A DNA stretch of 64,000 bases from Apostichopus japonicus (taxonomy: Eukaryota; Echinodermata; Holothuroidea; Aspidochirotida; Stichopodidae): NCBI RefSeq assembly GCF_037975245.1, contig NC_092571.1, forward strand, positions 9,028,501-9,092,500. Reading direction: 5' to 3'. Made by a program: the position numbers and the translations under genes. Shown piece by piece: positions 40,873 through 55,496 of the stretch. The notes beneath the pieces are model-generated. The model saw only the letters and a list, made by a program, of their open reading frames with translations. It did no database searches and had not been told where the DNA came from. Positions within the stretch are counted from its first letter, which is position 1. The number at the start of each line of letters is the position of its first letter.

Positions 40873-42948
40873 TTAATCGGTACAGCACATATGATTGATC
40901 GGTACCGCACATTCGATTGATCGGTACAACACATTCGATTGATCGGTACCGCACATTCGATTGATCGGTACCGAAAATTCGATTGATCGGTAACGCATAT
41001 TCGATTGATCGGTACCGCACATTCGATTGATCGGTACCGAACATTCGATTGATCGGTACCGCACATTCGATTGATCGGTACCGAACATTCGATTGATCGG
41101 TACCGCACAATCGATTGATCGGTACCGAACATTCGATTGATCGGTACCGAACATTCGATTGATCAATACCGCACATTCGATTGATCGGTAACGAACATTC
41201 GATTGATCGGTACCGCACATTCGATTGATCGGTAACGAACATTCGATTGATCGGTACCGCACATTCGATTGATCGGTACCGAACATTCGATTGATCGTTA
41301 TCGAACATTCGATTGATCGGTACTGCACATTAGATTGATCGGTATCGAACATTCGATTGATCGGTACCGCACATTCGATTGATCGGTACCGCACATTCGA
41401 TTGATCGGTACCGAACATTCGATTGATCGGTACCGCACATTTGATTGATCGGTATCGCCCATTCGATTGATCGGTACCGCACATATGATTGATCGGTACC
41501 GCACATTCGATTGATCGGTACAACACATTCGATTGATCGGTATCGCACATTCGATTGATCGGTACCGAACATTCGATTGATCGGTAACGCACATTCGATT
41601 GATCGGTACCGCACATTCGATTGATCGGTACCGAACATTCGATTGATCGGTGACGCACATTCGATTGATCGGGACCGCACATTCGATTGATCGGTACCGA
41701 ACATTCGATTGATCGGTAACGCACATTCGATTGATCGGTACCGAACATTCGATTGATCAATACCGCACATTCGATTGTTCGGTACCGCAGATTCGATTGT
41801 TCGGTACCGCACATTCGATTGATCAATACCGCACATTCGATTGATCGGTACCGCACATTCGATTGTTCGGTACCGCACATTCGATTGATCGGTACCGAAC
41901 ATTCGATTGATCGGTATCGAACATTCGATTGATCGGTACCGCACATTCGATTGATCGGTACCGAAAATTCGATTGATCGGTAACGCATATTCGATTGATC
42001 GGTACCGCACATTCGATTGATCGGTACCGAACATTCGATTGATCGGTACCGCACATTCGATTGATCGGTACCGAACATTCGATTGATCGGTACCGCACAA
42101 TCGATTGATCGGTACCGAACATTCGATTGATCGGTACCGAACATTCGATTGATCAATACCGCACATTCGATTGATCGGTAACGAACATTCGATTGATCGG
42201 TACCGCACATTCGATTGATCGGTAACGAACATTCGATTGATCGGTACCGCACATTCGATTGATCGGTACCGAACATTCGATTGATCGTTATCGAACATTC
42301 GATTGATCGGTACTGCACATTAGATTGATCGGTATCGAACATTCGATTGATCGGTACCGCACATTCGATTGATCGGTACCGCACATTCGATTGATCGGTA
42401 CCGAACATTCGATTGATCGGTACCGCACATTTGATTGATCGGTATCGCCCATTCGATTGATCGGTACCGCACATATGATTGATCGGTACCGCACATTCGA
42501 TTGATCGGTACAACACATTCGATTGATCGGTATCGCACATTCGATTGATCGGTACCGAACATTCGATTGATCGGTAACGCACATTCGATTGATCGGTACC
42601 GCACATTCGATTGATCGGTACCGAACATTCGATTGATCGGTGACGCACATTCGATTGATCGGGACCGCACATTCGATTGATCGGTACCGAACATTCGATT
42701 GATCGGTAACGCACATTCGATTGATCGGTACCGAACATTCGATTGATCAATACCGCACATTCGATTGTTCGGTACCGCAGATTCGATTGTTCGGTACCGC
42801 ACATTCGATTGATCAATACCGCACATTCGATTGATCGGTACCGCACATTCGATTGTTCGGTACCGCACATTCGATTGATCGGTACCGAACATTCGATTGA
42901 TCGGTATCGAACATTCGATTGATCGGTACCGCACATTCGATTGATCAT
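40873..42948 (-). other. Longest antisense open frame (691 codons), judged non-coding
   Basis: The antisense strand of the unit has no stop codon in any frame, and three units (66 bp) make exactly 22 codons, so every long frame translates to the same period-22 peptide with the words NVRYRSIEC and PINRMCGTDQS. Stops appear only where unit variants create them: CAATACC, GATTAATC and ATTAG each give one antisense stop. On the plus strand GATTGATC puts TGA into each frame every 66 bp. Frames above 500 codons also occur at 11,498-13,156, 29,309-31,027, 36,096-37,826 and 43,848-45,413. I see no signal peptide, domain, promoter or difference in substitution pattern between codon positions. I treat all of them as by-products of the repeat. 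Confidence 0.85.
40930..42945. repeat. 990-bp tandem duplication without a marker
   Basis: Copy 1 is about 40,930-41,919 and copy 2 about 41,920-42,909. The period is exactly 45 units. Shared rare variants are GCATATTCG, GATCGTTATC, GTACTGCACATTAG, GCCCATTCG and GTGACG. Because 990 is also 330 codons, the duplication keeps the antisense reading frame, which explains the 691-codon open frame here. Confidence 0.88.
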
Positions 42949-42990
42949 TACCGCACATTCGATTGATCAATACCGCACATTCGATTGATC

Positions 42991-43039
42991 GGTACGGTAC
43001 CGAACATTCGATTGTTCGGTATCGCACATTCGATTGATC
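42991..43039. repeat. Phase marker 40, class D
   Basis: No 1-bp deletion. Next marker at 819 bp (37 units + 5). Confidence 0.93.
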
Positions 43040-43809
43040 GGTACCGAACATTCGATTGATCGGTACCGCACATTCGATTGATCTGTACCGAACATTCGAT
43101 TGATCGGTACCGAAAATTCGATTGATCGGTAACGCACATTCGATTGATCGGTACCGCACATTCGATTGATCGGTACCGAACATTCGATTGATCGGTACCG
43201 CACATTCGATTGATCGGTACCGAACATTCGATTGATCGGTACCGTACAATCGATTGATCGGTACCGAACATTCGATTGATCGGTACCGAACATTCGATTG
43301 ATCAATACCGCACATTCGATTGATCGGTAACGCACATTCGATTGATCGGTACCGCACATTCGATTGATCGGTACCGAACATTCGATTGATCGGAACAACA
43401 CATTCGATTGATCGGTACCGATCATTCGATTGATCGGTACCGAACATTCGATTGATCGGTACCGAACATTCGATTGATCGGTACCGAACATTCGATTGAT
43501 CGGTACCGAACATTCGACTGATCAATACCGAACATTAGATTGATCGGTACCGAACATTCGATTGATCAATACCGCACATTCGATTGATCGGTAACGAACA
43601 TTCGATTGATCGGTACCGCACATTCGATTGATCGGTACCGCACATTCGATTAATCGGTACCGCACATTCGATTGATCGGTACCGCACATTCGATTAATCA
43701 ATACCGCACATTCGATTGATCGGTACCGCACATTCGATTGATCGGTACCGAACATTCGATTGATCGGTACCGCACATTCGATTGATCGGTACCGAGCATT
43801 CGATTCATC

Positions 43810-43857
43810 GGTACGGTACCGAACATTCGATTGTTCGGTATCGCACATTAGTTGATC
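43810..43857. repeat. Phase marker 41, class B (rightmost B)
   Basis: Next marker at 1,258 bp (57 units + 4). No GATTCAT-type marker occurs to the right of this one. Confidence 0.93.
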
Positions 43858-45067
43858 GGTACCGCACATTCGATTGATCGGTACCGCACATTCGATTGAT
43901 CGGTACCGCACATTCGATTGATCGGTACCGCACATTCGATTGATCGGTATCGAACATTCGATTGATCGGTACCGCACATTCGATTGATCGGTACCGCACA
44001 TTCCATTGATCGGTACCGAACATTCGATTGATCGGTACCGCAAATTCGATTGATCGGTACCGAACATTCGATTGATCGGTACCGCACATTCGATTGATCG
44101 GTACCGAACTTTCGATTCATCGGTACCGCACATTCGATTAATCGGTTTAGCACATATGATTGATCGGTACCGCACATTCGATTGATCGGTACAACACATT
44201 CGATTGATCGGTACCGCACATTCGATTGATCGGTACCGAAAATTCGATTGATCGGTAACGCATATTCGATTGATCGGTACCGCACATTCGATTGATCGGT
44301 ACCGAACATTCGATTGATCGGTACCGCACATTCGATTGATCGGTACCGAACATTCGATTGATCGGTACCGCACAATCGATTGATCGGTACCGAACATTCG
44401 ATTGATCGGTACCGAACATTCGATTGATCAATACCGCACATTCGATTGATCGGTAACGAACATTCGATTGATCGGTACCGCACATTCGATTGATCGGTAA
44501 CGAACATTCGATTGATCGGTACCGCACATTCGATTGATCGGTACCGAACATTCGATTGATCGTTATCGAACATTCGATTGATCGGTACCGCACATTCGAT
44601 TGATCGGTATCGAACATTCGATTGATCGGTACCGCACATTCGATTGATCGGTACCGCACATTCGATTGATCGGTACCGAACATTCGATTGATCGGTACCG
44701 CACATTTGATTGATCGGTATCGCCCATTCGATTGATCGGTACCGCACATATGATTGATCGGTACCGCACATTCGATTGATCGGTACAACACATTCGATTG
44801 ATCGGTATCGCACATTCGATTGATCGGTACCGAACATTCGATTGATCGGTAACGCACATTCGATTGATCGGTACCGCACATTCGATTGATCGGTACCGAA
44901 CATTCGATTGATCGGTGACGCACATTCGATTGATCGGGACCGCACATTCGATTGATCGGTACCGAACATTCGATTGATCGGTACCGCACATTCGATTGAT
45001 CGGTACCGAACATTCGATTGATCGGTACCGCACATTCGATTGATCAATACCGCACATTCGATTGATC

Positions 45068-45115
45068 GGTACGGTACCGAACATTCGATTGTTCGGTATC
45101 GCACATTAGTTGATC
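45068..45115. repeat. Phase marker 42, class C
   Basis: Next marker at 1,412 bp (64 units + 4). Confidence 0.93.
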
Positions 45116-46479
45116 GGTACCGCACATTCGATTGATCGGTACCGCACATTCGATTGATCGGTATCGCACATTCGATTGATCGGTACCGCACATTCGATTG
45201 ATCGGTACCGCACATTCGATTGTTCGGTACCGCACATTCGATTGTTCGGTACCGCACATTCGATTGATCGGTATCGAACATTCGATTGATCGGTACCGCA
45301 CATTCGATTGATCGGTACCGCACATTCGATTGATCGGTACCGAACATTCGATTGATCGGTACCGCACATTCGATTGATCTGTACCGAACATTCGATTGAT
45401 CGGTACCGCACATTCGATTGATCGGTACCGAACATTCGATTCATCGGTACCGCACATTCGATTAATCGGTACCGCACATATGATTGATCGGTACCGCACA
45501 TTCGATTGATCGGTACAACACATTCGATTGATCGGTACCGCACATTCGATTGATCGGTACCGAAAATTCGATTGATCGGTAACGCACATTCGATTGATCG
45601 GTACCGCACATTCGATTGATCGGTACCGAACATTCGATTGATCGGTACCGCACATTCGATTGATCGGTACCGAACATTCGATTGATCGGTACCGCACAAT
45701 CGATTGATCGGTACCGAACATTCGATTGATCGGTACCGAACATTCGATTGATCAATACCGCACATTCGATTGATCGGTAACGCACATTCGATTGATCGGT
45801 ACCGCACATTCGATTGATCGGTACCGAACATTCGATTGATCGGTACCGAACATTCGATTGATCGGTACCGATCATTCGATTGATCGGTACCGAACATTCG
45901 ATTGATCGGTACCGAACATTCGATTGATCGGTACCGAACATTCGATTGATCGGTACCGAACATTCGATTGATCAATACCGAACATTAGATTGATCGGTAC
46001 CGAACATTCGATTGATCAATACCGCACATTCGATTGATCGGTAACGAACATTCGATTGATCGGTACCGCACATTCGATTGATCGGTACCGCACATTTGAT
46101 TGATCGGTACCGCACATTCGATTGTTCGGTACCGCACATTCGATTGTTCGGTACCGCACATTCGATTGATCGGTATCGAACATTCGATTGATCGGTACCG
46201 CACATTCGATTGATCGGTACCGCACATTCGATTGATCGGTACTGCACATTCGATTGTTCGGTACCGAACATTCGATTGATCAATACCGCACATTCGATTG
46301 ATCGGTACCGCACATTCGATTGATCGGTACCAAACATTCGATTGATCGGTACCGCACATTCGATTGATCGGTACCGCACATTCGATTGATCGGTACCGCA
46401 CATTCGATTGATCGGTACCGAACATTCGATTGATCAATACCGCAAATTCGATTGATCGGTACCGCACATTCGATTGATC

Positions 46480-46527
46480 GGTACGGTACCGAACATTCGA
46501 TTGTTCGGTATCGCACATTAGTTGATC
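46480..46527. repeat. Phase marker 43, class C
   Basis: Next marker at 1,632 bp (74 units + 4). Confidence 0.93.
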
Positions 46528-48111
46528 GGTACCGCACATTCGATTGATCGCTACAGCACATTCGATTAATCGGTACCGAACATTCGATTGATCAATACCG
46601 CACATTCGATTGATCGGTACCGAACAATCGATTGATCGGTACCGCACATTCGATTGATCGGTACAGCACATTCGATTGATCGGTACCGAACATTCGATTG
46701 ATCAATACCGCACATTCGATTGATCGGTACCGCACACTCGATTGATCGGTACCGAACATTCGATTGATCAATACCGCACATTCGATTGATCGGTATCGCA
46801 CATTCGATTAATCGGTACCGCACATTCGATTGATCGGTACCGAACATTCGATTGATCAATACCGCACATTCGATTGATCGGTACCGAACATTCGATTTAT
46901 CAATACCACACATTCGATTGATCGGTACCGTACATTCGATTGTTCGGTACCGAACATTCGATTGTTCGGTACCGCACATTCGATTGATCGGTATCGAACA
47001 TTCGATTGATCGGTACCGCACATTCGATTGATCGGTACCGCACATTCGATTGATCGGTACCGCACATTCGATTGTTCGGTACCGAACATTCGATTGATCG
47101 GTACCGCACATTCGATTGATCGGTACCGCACATTCGATTGATCGGTACCGAACATTCGATTGATCGGTACCGCACATTCGATTGATCAATACCGCACATT
47201 CGATTGATCGGTACCGCACATTCGATTGATCGGTACCGAACATTCGATTGATCGGTACCGCACATTCGATTGATCGGTACCGCACATTCGATTGATCGGT
47301 ACCGCACATTCGATTGTTCGGTACCGCACATTCGATTGTTCGGTACCGCACATTCGATTGATCGGTATCGAACATTCGATTGATCGGTACCGCACATGCG
47401 ATTGATCGGTACCGCACATTCGATTGATCGGTACCGAACATTCGATTGATCGGTACCGTACATTGGATTGATCGGTATCGCACATTTCTTTAATCGGTAC
47501 CGCACATATGATTGATCGTTACCGCACATTCGATTGATCGGTACAACACATTCGATTGATCGGTACCGCACATTCGATTGATCGGTACCGAACATTCGAT
47601 TGATCGGTAACGCACATTCGATTGATCGGTACCGAACATTCGATTGATCAATACCGCACATTCGATTGATCGGTACCGCACATGCGATTGATTGGTACCG
47701 AACATTCGATTGATCGCTACCGCACATTCGATTGATCGGTACCGCACATTCGATTGATCAATACCGCACATTCGATTGATCGGTACCGCACATTCGATTG
47801 ATCGTTACCGAACATTCGATTGATCGGTACCGCACATTCGATTGATCGGTATCGCACATTCGATTGATCGGTACCGCACATTCGATTGATCGGTACCGCA
47901 CATTCGATTGATCAATACCGCACATTCGATTGTTCGGTACCGCACATTCGATTGATCGGTATCGAACATTCGATTGATCGGTACCGCACATTCGATTGTT
48001 CGGTACCGCACATTCGATTGATCGGTACCGCACATTCGATTGATCGGTACCGAACATTCGATTGATCGGTACCGCACATTCGATTGATCGGTACCGCACA
48101 TTCGATTGATC

Positions 48112-48159
48112 GGTACGGTACCGAACATTCGATTGTTCGGTATCGCACATTAGTTGATC
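48112..48159. repeat. Phase marker 44, class C
   Basis: Next marker at 2,974 bp (135 units + 4), the longest interval in the window. Confidence 0.93.
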
Positions 48160-51085
48160 GGTACCGCACATTCGATTGATCGCTACCGCACATTCGATTC
48201 ATCGGTACCGCACATTCGATTGATCGGTACCGCACATTCGATTGATCGGTACCGCACATTTGATTGTTCGGTACCGCACATTCGATTGTTCGGTACCGCA
48301 CATTCGATTGATCGGTATCGAACATTCGATTGATCGGTACCGCACATGCGATTGATCGGTACCGCACATTCGATTGATCGGTACCGAACATTGGATTGAT
48401 CGGTACCGCACATTGGATTGATCGGTGTCGCACATTCGATTAATCGGTACCGCACATATGATTGATCGTTACCGCACATTCGATTGATCGGTACAACACA
48501 TTCGATTGATCGGTACCGCACATTCGATTGATCGGTACCGAACATTCGATTGATCGGTAACGCACATTCGATTGATCGGTACCGCACATTCGATTGATCG
48601 GTACCGCACATTCGATTGATCGGTACCGCACATTCGATTGATCGGTACCGAACATTCGATTGATCGGTACCGCACAATCGATTGATCGGTACCGAACATT
48701 CGATTGATCGGTACCGCACATTCGATTGATCAATACCGCACATTCGATTGATCGGTAACGAACATTCGATTGATCGGTACCGCACATTCGATTGATCGGT
48801 AACGAAGATTCGATTGATCGGTACCGCACATTCGATTGATCGGTACCGAACATTCGATTGATCAATACCGCACATTCGATTGATCGGTACCGCACATTCG
48901 ATTGATCGGTACCGAACAATCGATTGATCGCTACCGCACATTCGATTGATCGGTACCGCACATTCGATTCATCGGTACCGCACATTCGATTGATCGGTAC
49001 CGCACATTCGATTGATCGGTACCGCACATTCGACTGTTCGGTACCGCACATTCGATTGTTCGGTACCGCACATTCGATTGATCGGTATCGAACATTCGAT
49101 TGATCGGTACTGCACATTCGATTTTTCGGTACCGCACATTCGATTAATCGGTACCGCACATTCGATTGATCGGTACCGAACATTCGATTGATCAATACCG
49201 AACATTCGATTGATCGGTACCGCACAATCGATTGATCGGTTCCGAACATTCGATTGATCGGTACCGCACATTCGATTGATCGGTACCGCACATTCGATTG
49301 ATCGGTAACGAACATTCGATTGATCGGTACCGCACATTCGATTGATCGGTAACGAAGATTCGATTGATCGGTACCGCACATTCGATTGATCGGTACCGAA
49401 CATTCGATTGTTCGGTACCGCACATTCGATTGATCGGTACCGCACATTCGATTGGTCGGTACCGAACAATCGATTGATCGGTACCGCACATTCGATTGAT
49501 CGGTACCGCACATTCGATTCATCGGTACCGCACATTCGATTGATCGGTACCGCACATTCGATTGATCGGTACCGCACATTCGATTGTTCGGTACCCAACA
49601 TTCGATTGATCAATACCGCACATTCGATTGATCGGTACCGCACATTCGATTGTTCGGTACCGCACATTCGATTGTTCGGTACCGCACATTCGATTGATCG
49701 GAATCGAACATTCGATTGATCGATACTGCACATTCGATTTTTCGGTACCGCACATTCGATTAATCGGTACCGCACAATCGATTGATCGGTACCGAACATT
49801 CGATTGATCAATACCGCACATTCGATTGATCGGTACCGCACAATCGATTGATCGGTACCGAACATTCGATTGATCGGTAACGAACATTCGATTGATCGGT
49901 ACCGCACATTCGATTGATCGGTACCGCACATGCGATTGATCGGTACCGAACATTCGATTGATCAATACCGCACATTCGATTGATCGGTACCGAACATTCG
50001 ATTGATGGGTACCGCACATTCGATTGATCGGTACCGAACATTCGATTGATCGGTACCGCACAATCGATTGATCGGTACCGAACATTCGATTGATCGGTAC
50101 CGCACATTCGATTGATCGGTACCGTACATTGGATTGATCGGTACCGAATATTCGATTGATCGGTACCGCACATTCGATTGATCGGTACCGCACATTCGAT
50201 TGATCGGTACCGCACATTCGATTGATCGGTATCGAACATTCGATTGATCAATACCGCACATTCGATTGATCGGTACCGCACATTCGATTGATCGGTACCG
50301 AACATTCGATTGATCGGTACCGCACATTCGATTGATCGGTACCGCACATTCGATTGATCGGTACCGCACATTCGATTGTTCGGTACCGCACATTCGATTG
50401 TTCGGTACCGCACATTCGATTGATCGGAATCGAACATTCGATTGATCGATACTGCACATTCGATTTTTCGGTACCGCACATTCGATTAATCGGTACCGCA
50501 CAATCGATTGATCGGTACCGAACATTCGATTGATCGGTACCGCACATTCGATTGATCGGTACCGCACAATCGATTGATCGGTACCGAACATTCGATTGAT
50601 CGGTAACGAACATTCGATTGATCGGTACCGCACATTCGATTGATCGGTACCGCACATGCGATTGATCGGTACCGAACATTCGATTGATCAATACCGCACA
50701 TTCGATTGATCGGTACCGCACATTCGATTGATGGGTACCGCACATTCGATTGATCGGTACCGAACATTCGATTGATCGGTACCGCACAATCGATTGATCG
50801 GAACCGAACATTCGATTGATCGGTACCGCACATTCGATTGATCGGTACCGCACATTCGATTGATCGGTACCGAACATTCGATTGATCGGTACCGCACATT
50901 CGATTGATCGGTACCGCACATTCGATTGATCGGTACCGCACATTCGATTGATCGGTATCGAACATTCGATTGATCAATACCGCACATTCGATTGATCGGT
51001 ACCGCACATTCGATTGATCGGTACCGAACATTCGATTGATCGGTACCGCACATTCGATTGATCGGTACCGCACATTCGATTGATC

Positions 51086-51133
51086 GGTACGGTACCGAAC
51101 ATTCGATTGTTCGGTATCGCACATTAGTTGATC
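51086..51133. repeat. Phase marker 45, class C
   Basis: Homologue of 48,112. Next marker at 2,732 bp (124 units + 4). Confidence 0.93.
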
Positions 51134-53817
51134 GGTACCGCACATTCGATTGATCGGTACCGCACATTCGATTCATCGGTACCGCACATTCGATTGATCG
51201 GTACCGCACATTCGATTGATCGGTACCGCACATTTGATTGTTCGGTACCGCACATTCGATTGATCGGTACCGCACATTCGATTGTTCGGTACCGCACATT
51301 CGATTGATCGGTATCGAACATTCGATTGATCGGTACCGCACATGCGATTGATCGGTACCGCACATTCGATTGATCGGTACCGCACATTTGATTGTTCGGT
51401 ACCGCACATTCGATTGTTCGGTACCGCACATTCGATTGATCGGTATCGAACATTCGATTGATCGGTACCGCACATGCGATTGATCGGTACCGCACATTCG
51501 ATTGATCGGTACCGAACATTGGATTGATCAGTACCGCACATTGGATTGATCGGTGTCGCACATTCGATTAATCGGTACCGCACATATGATTGATCGTTAC
51601 CGCACATTCGATTGATCGGTACAACACATTCGATTGATCGGTACCGCACATTCGATTGATCGGTACCGAACATTCGATTGATCGGTAACGCACATTCGAT
51701 TGATCGGTACCGCACATTCGATTGATCGGTACCGCACATTCGATTGATCGGTACCGCACATTCGATTGATCGGTACCGAACATTCGATTGATCGGTACCG
51801 CACAATCGATTGATCGGTACCGAACATTCGATTGATCGGTACCGAACATTCGATTGATCAATACCGCACATTCGATTGATCGGTAACGAACATTCGATTG
51901 ATCGGTACCGCATATTCGATTGATCGGTAACGAAGATTCGATTGATCGGTACCGCACATTCGATTGATCGGTACCGAACATTCGATTGATCAATACCGCA
52001 CATTCGATTGATCGGTACCGCACATTCGATTGATCGGTACCGAACAATCGATTGATCGCTACCGCACATTCGATTGATCGGTACCGCACATTCGATTCAT
52101 CGGTACCGCACATTCGATTGATCGGTACCGCACATTCGATTGATCGGTACCGCACATTCGATTGTTCGGTACCGCACATTCGATTGTTCGGTACCGCACA
52201 TTCGATTGATCGGTATCGAACATTCGATTGATCGGTACTGCACATTCGATTTTTCGGTACCGCACATTCGATTGATCGGTACCGCACATTCGATTGATCG
52301 GTACCGCACATTCGATTGATCAATACCGAACATTCGATTGATCGGTACCGCACAATCGATTGATCGGTACCGAACATTCGATTGATCGGTACCGAACATT
52401 CGATTGATCGGTACCGCACATTCGATTGATCGGAATCGAACATTCGATTGATCGATACTGCACATTCGATTTTTCGGTACCGCACATTCGATTAATCGGT
52501 ACCGCACAATCGATTGATCGGTACCGAACATTCGATTGATCAATACCGCACATTCGATTGATCGGTACCGCACATTCGATTGATCGGTACCGAACAATCG
52601 ATTGATCGGTACCGCACATTCGATTGATCGGTACCGAACATTCGATTGATCAATACCGAACATTCGATTGATCGGTACCGCACAATCGATTGATCGGTTC
52701 CGAACATTCGATTGATCGGTACCGCACATTCGATTGATCGGTACCGCACATTCGATTGATCGGTAACGAACATTCGATTGATCGGTACCGCACATTCGAT
52801 TGATCGGTAACGAAGATTCGATTGATCGGTACCGCACATTCGATTGATCGGTACCGAACATTCGATTGTTCGGTACCGCACATTCGATTGATCGGTACCG
52901 CACATTCGATTGATCGGTACCGAACAATCGATTGATCGGTACCGCACATTCGATTGATCGGTACCGCACATTCGATTCATCGGTACCGCACATTCGATTG
53001 ATCGGTACCGCACATTCGATTGATCGGTACCGCACATTCGATTGTTCGGTACCCAACATTCGATTGATCAATACAGCACATTCGATTGATCGGTACCGCA
53101 CATTCGATTGTTCGGTACCGCACATTCGATTGTTCGGTACCGCACATTCGATTGATCGGAATCGAACATTCGATTGATCGATACTGCACATTCGATTTTT
53201 CGGTACCGCACATGCGATTAATCGGTACCGCACAATCGATTGATCGGTACCGAACATTCGATTGATCAATACCGCACATTCGATTGATCGGTACCGCACA
53301 ATCGATTGATCGGTACCGAACATTCGATTGATCGGTAACGAACATTCGATTGATCGGTACCGCACATTCGATTGATCGGTACCGCACATGCGATTGATCG
53401 GTACCGAACATTCGATTGATCAATACCGCACATTCGATTGATCGGTACCGCACATTCGATTGATGGGTATCGCACATTCAATTGATCGGTACCGAACATT
53501 CGATTGATCGGTACCGCACAATCGATTGATCGGTACCGCACATTCGATTGATCGGTACCGCACATTCGATTGATCGGTGCCGCACATTCGATTGATCGGT
53601 ACCGAACATTCGATTGATCGGTACCGCACATTCGATTGATCGGTACCGCACATTCGATTGATCGGTACCGCACATTCGATTGATCGGTATCGAACATTCG
53701 ATTGATCAATACCGCACATTCGATTGATCGGTACCGCACATTCGATTGATCGGTACCGAACATTCGATTGATCGGTACCGCACATTCGATTGATCGGTAC
53801 CGCACATTCGATTGATC

Positions 53818-53865
53818 GGTACGGTACCGAACATTCGATTGTTCGGTATCGCACATTAGTTGATC
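53818..53865. repeat. Phase marker 46, class C
   Basis: First copy in the 3,197-bp tandem duplication. Next marker at 1,631 bp (74 units + 3, because of the 1-bp deletion near 54,548). Confidence 0.93.
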
Positions 53866-54540
53866 GGTACCGCACATTCGATTGATCGGTATCGAACATT
53901 CGATTGATCGGTACCGCACATGCGATTGATCGGTACCGCACATTCGATTGATCGGTACCGAACATTGGATTGATCAGTACCGCACATTCGATTGATCGGT
54001 GTCGCACATTCGATTAATCGGTACCGCACATATGATTGATCGTTACCGCACATTCGATTGATCGGTACAACACATTCGATTGATCGGTACCGCACATTCG
54101 ATTGATCGGTACCGAACATTCGATTGATCGGTAACGCACATTCGATTGATCGGTACCGCACATTCGATTGATCGGTACCGCACATTCGATTGATCGGTAC
54201 CGCACATTCGATTGATCGGTACCGAACATTCGATTGATCGGTACCGCACAATCGATTGATCGGTACCGAACATTCGATTAATCGGTACCGAACATTCGAT
54301 TGATCAATACCGCACATTCGATTGATCGGTAACGAACATTCGATTGATCGGTACCGCACATTCGATTGATCGGTAACGAAGATTCGATTGATCGGTACCG
54401 CACATTCGATTGTTCGGTACCGCACATTCGATTGTTCGGTACCGCACATTCGATTGATCGGTATCGAACATTCGATTGATCGGTACTGCACATTCGATTT
54501 TTCGGTACCGCACATTCGATTGATCGGTACCGCACATTCG

Positions 54541-54561
54541 ATTAATCGTACCGCACATTCG
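54541..54561. repeat. 21-bp unit with 1-bp deletion
   Basis: ATTAATCGTACCG lacks one of the two G of CGGTACC. It shifts the register by -1. Confidence 0.95.
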
Positions 54562-55448
54562 ATTGATCAATACCGAACATACGATTGATCGGTACCGCAC
54601 AATCGATTGATCGGTACCGAACATTCGATTGATCGGTACCGAACATTCGATTGATCGGTACCGCACATTCGATTGATCGGAATCGAACATTCGATTGATC
54701 GATACTGCACATTCGATTTTTCGGTACCGCACATTCGATTAATCGGTACCGCACAATCGATTGATCGGTACCGAACATTCGATTGATCAATACCGCACAT
54801 TCGATTGATCGGTACCGCACATTCGATTGATCGGTACCGAACAATCGATTGATCGGTACCGCACATTCGATTGATCGGTACCGCACATTCGATTGATCGG
54901 TACCGCACATTCGATTGATCGGTACCGCACATTCGATTGATCGGTACCGCACATTCGATTGTTCGGTACCCAACATTCGATCGATCAATACCGCACATTC
55001 GATTGATCGGTACCGCACATTCGATTGTTCGGTACCGCACATTCGATTGTTCGGTACCACACATTCGATTGATTGGAATCGAACATTCGATTGATCGATA
55101 CTGCACATTCGATTTTTCGGTACCGCACATTCGATTAATCGGTACCGCACATTCGATTGATCGGTACCGAACATTCGATTGATCAATACCGCACATTCGA
55201 TTGATCGGTACCGCACAATCGATTGATCGGTACCGAACATTCGATTGATCGGTACCGCACATTCGATTGATCGGTACCGCACATTCGATTGATCGGTACC
55301 GCACATTCGATTGATCGGTATCGAACATTCGATTGATCAATACCGCACATTCGATTGATCGGTACCGCACATTCGATTGATCGGTACCGAACATTCGATT
55401 GATCGGTACCGCACATTCGATTGATCGGTACCGCACATTCGATTGATC

Positions 55449-55496
55449 GGTACGGTACCGAACATTCGATTGTTCGGTATCGCACATTAGTTGATC
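55449..55496. repeat. Phase marker 47, class C
   Basis: Next marker at 1,566 bp (71 units + 4). Confidence 0.93.

Larger units (their letters stand above)
37535..40973. repeat. 1,703-bp tandem duplication
   Basis: The period is 77 units plus 9 bp, exactly one class D marker (+5) and one class B marker (+4). Markers 37,869/38,842 match 39,572/40,545. Shared private changes include GATCATTACC, GATCGATCGG and GAACTTTCG. The second copy ends near 40,973, where GAAAATTCG replaces GAACATTCG. Confidence 0.86.
30500..45100. repeat. Middle domain: mixed class A, B, C and D markers
   Basis: Classes C (GATTGAT before the marker) and D (no 1-bp deletion) first appear at 30,550 and 31,082. They alternate with class B, plus one A at 33,339. 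The unit variants GTACAACTTATTC, GCACTTATG and GAAAATTCG are typical here. All four D markers lie in this stretch. It contains the 1,016-, 1,703- and 990-bp tandem duplications and large parts of the 6,787- and 5,815-bp dispersed ones, so it looks like the most recently rearranged part of the window. Confidence 0.75.
43520..45120. repeat. Block related to 31,765-33,295
   Basis: From about 43,522 the sequence follows that from about 31,767 (offset 11,755), including the ATTAG unit, GATTAATC units and marker 43,810 against 32,055. The interval to the next class C marker is 1,258 bp here and 1,192 bp there, a difference of three whole units. Confidence 0.75.
48100..52270. repeat. 2,974/3,128-bp-offset duplication
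   Basis: Bases about 48,100-49,140 match about 51,074-52,270. The offset is 2,974 bp at the markers (48,112/51,086) and 3,128 bp from about 48,470 onward, so the second copy holds 154 extra bases (seven units) near 51,240-51,400. Shared variants include CATGCG, GTGTCG, CATATG and GATTTTTCGG. Confidence 0.8.

Noticed and set aside
49408-49719. Plus-strand open frame of 103 codons
   Set aside because: It exists because nearby units carry GTTCGG, GGTCGG, GATTCAT or another change that removes the plus-strand TGA from one frame; its translation is the same kind of periodic peptide.
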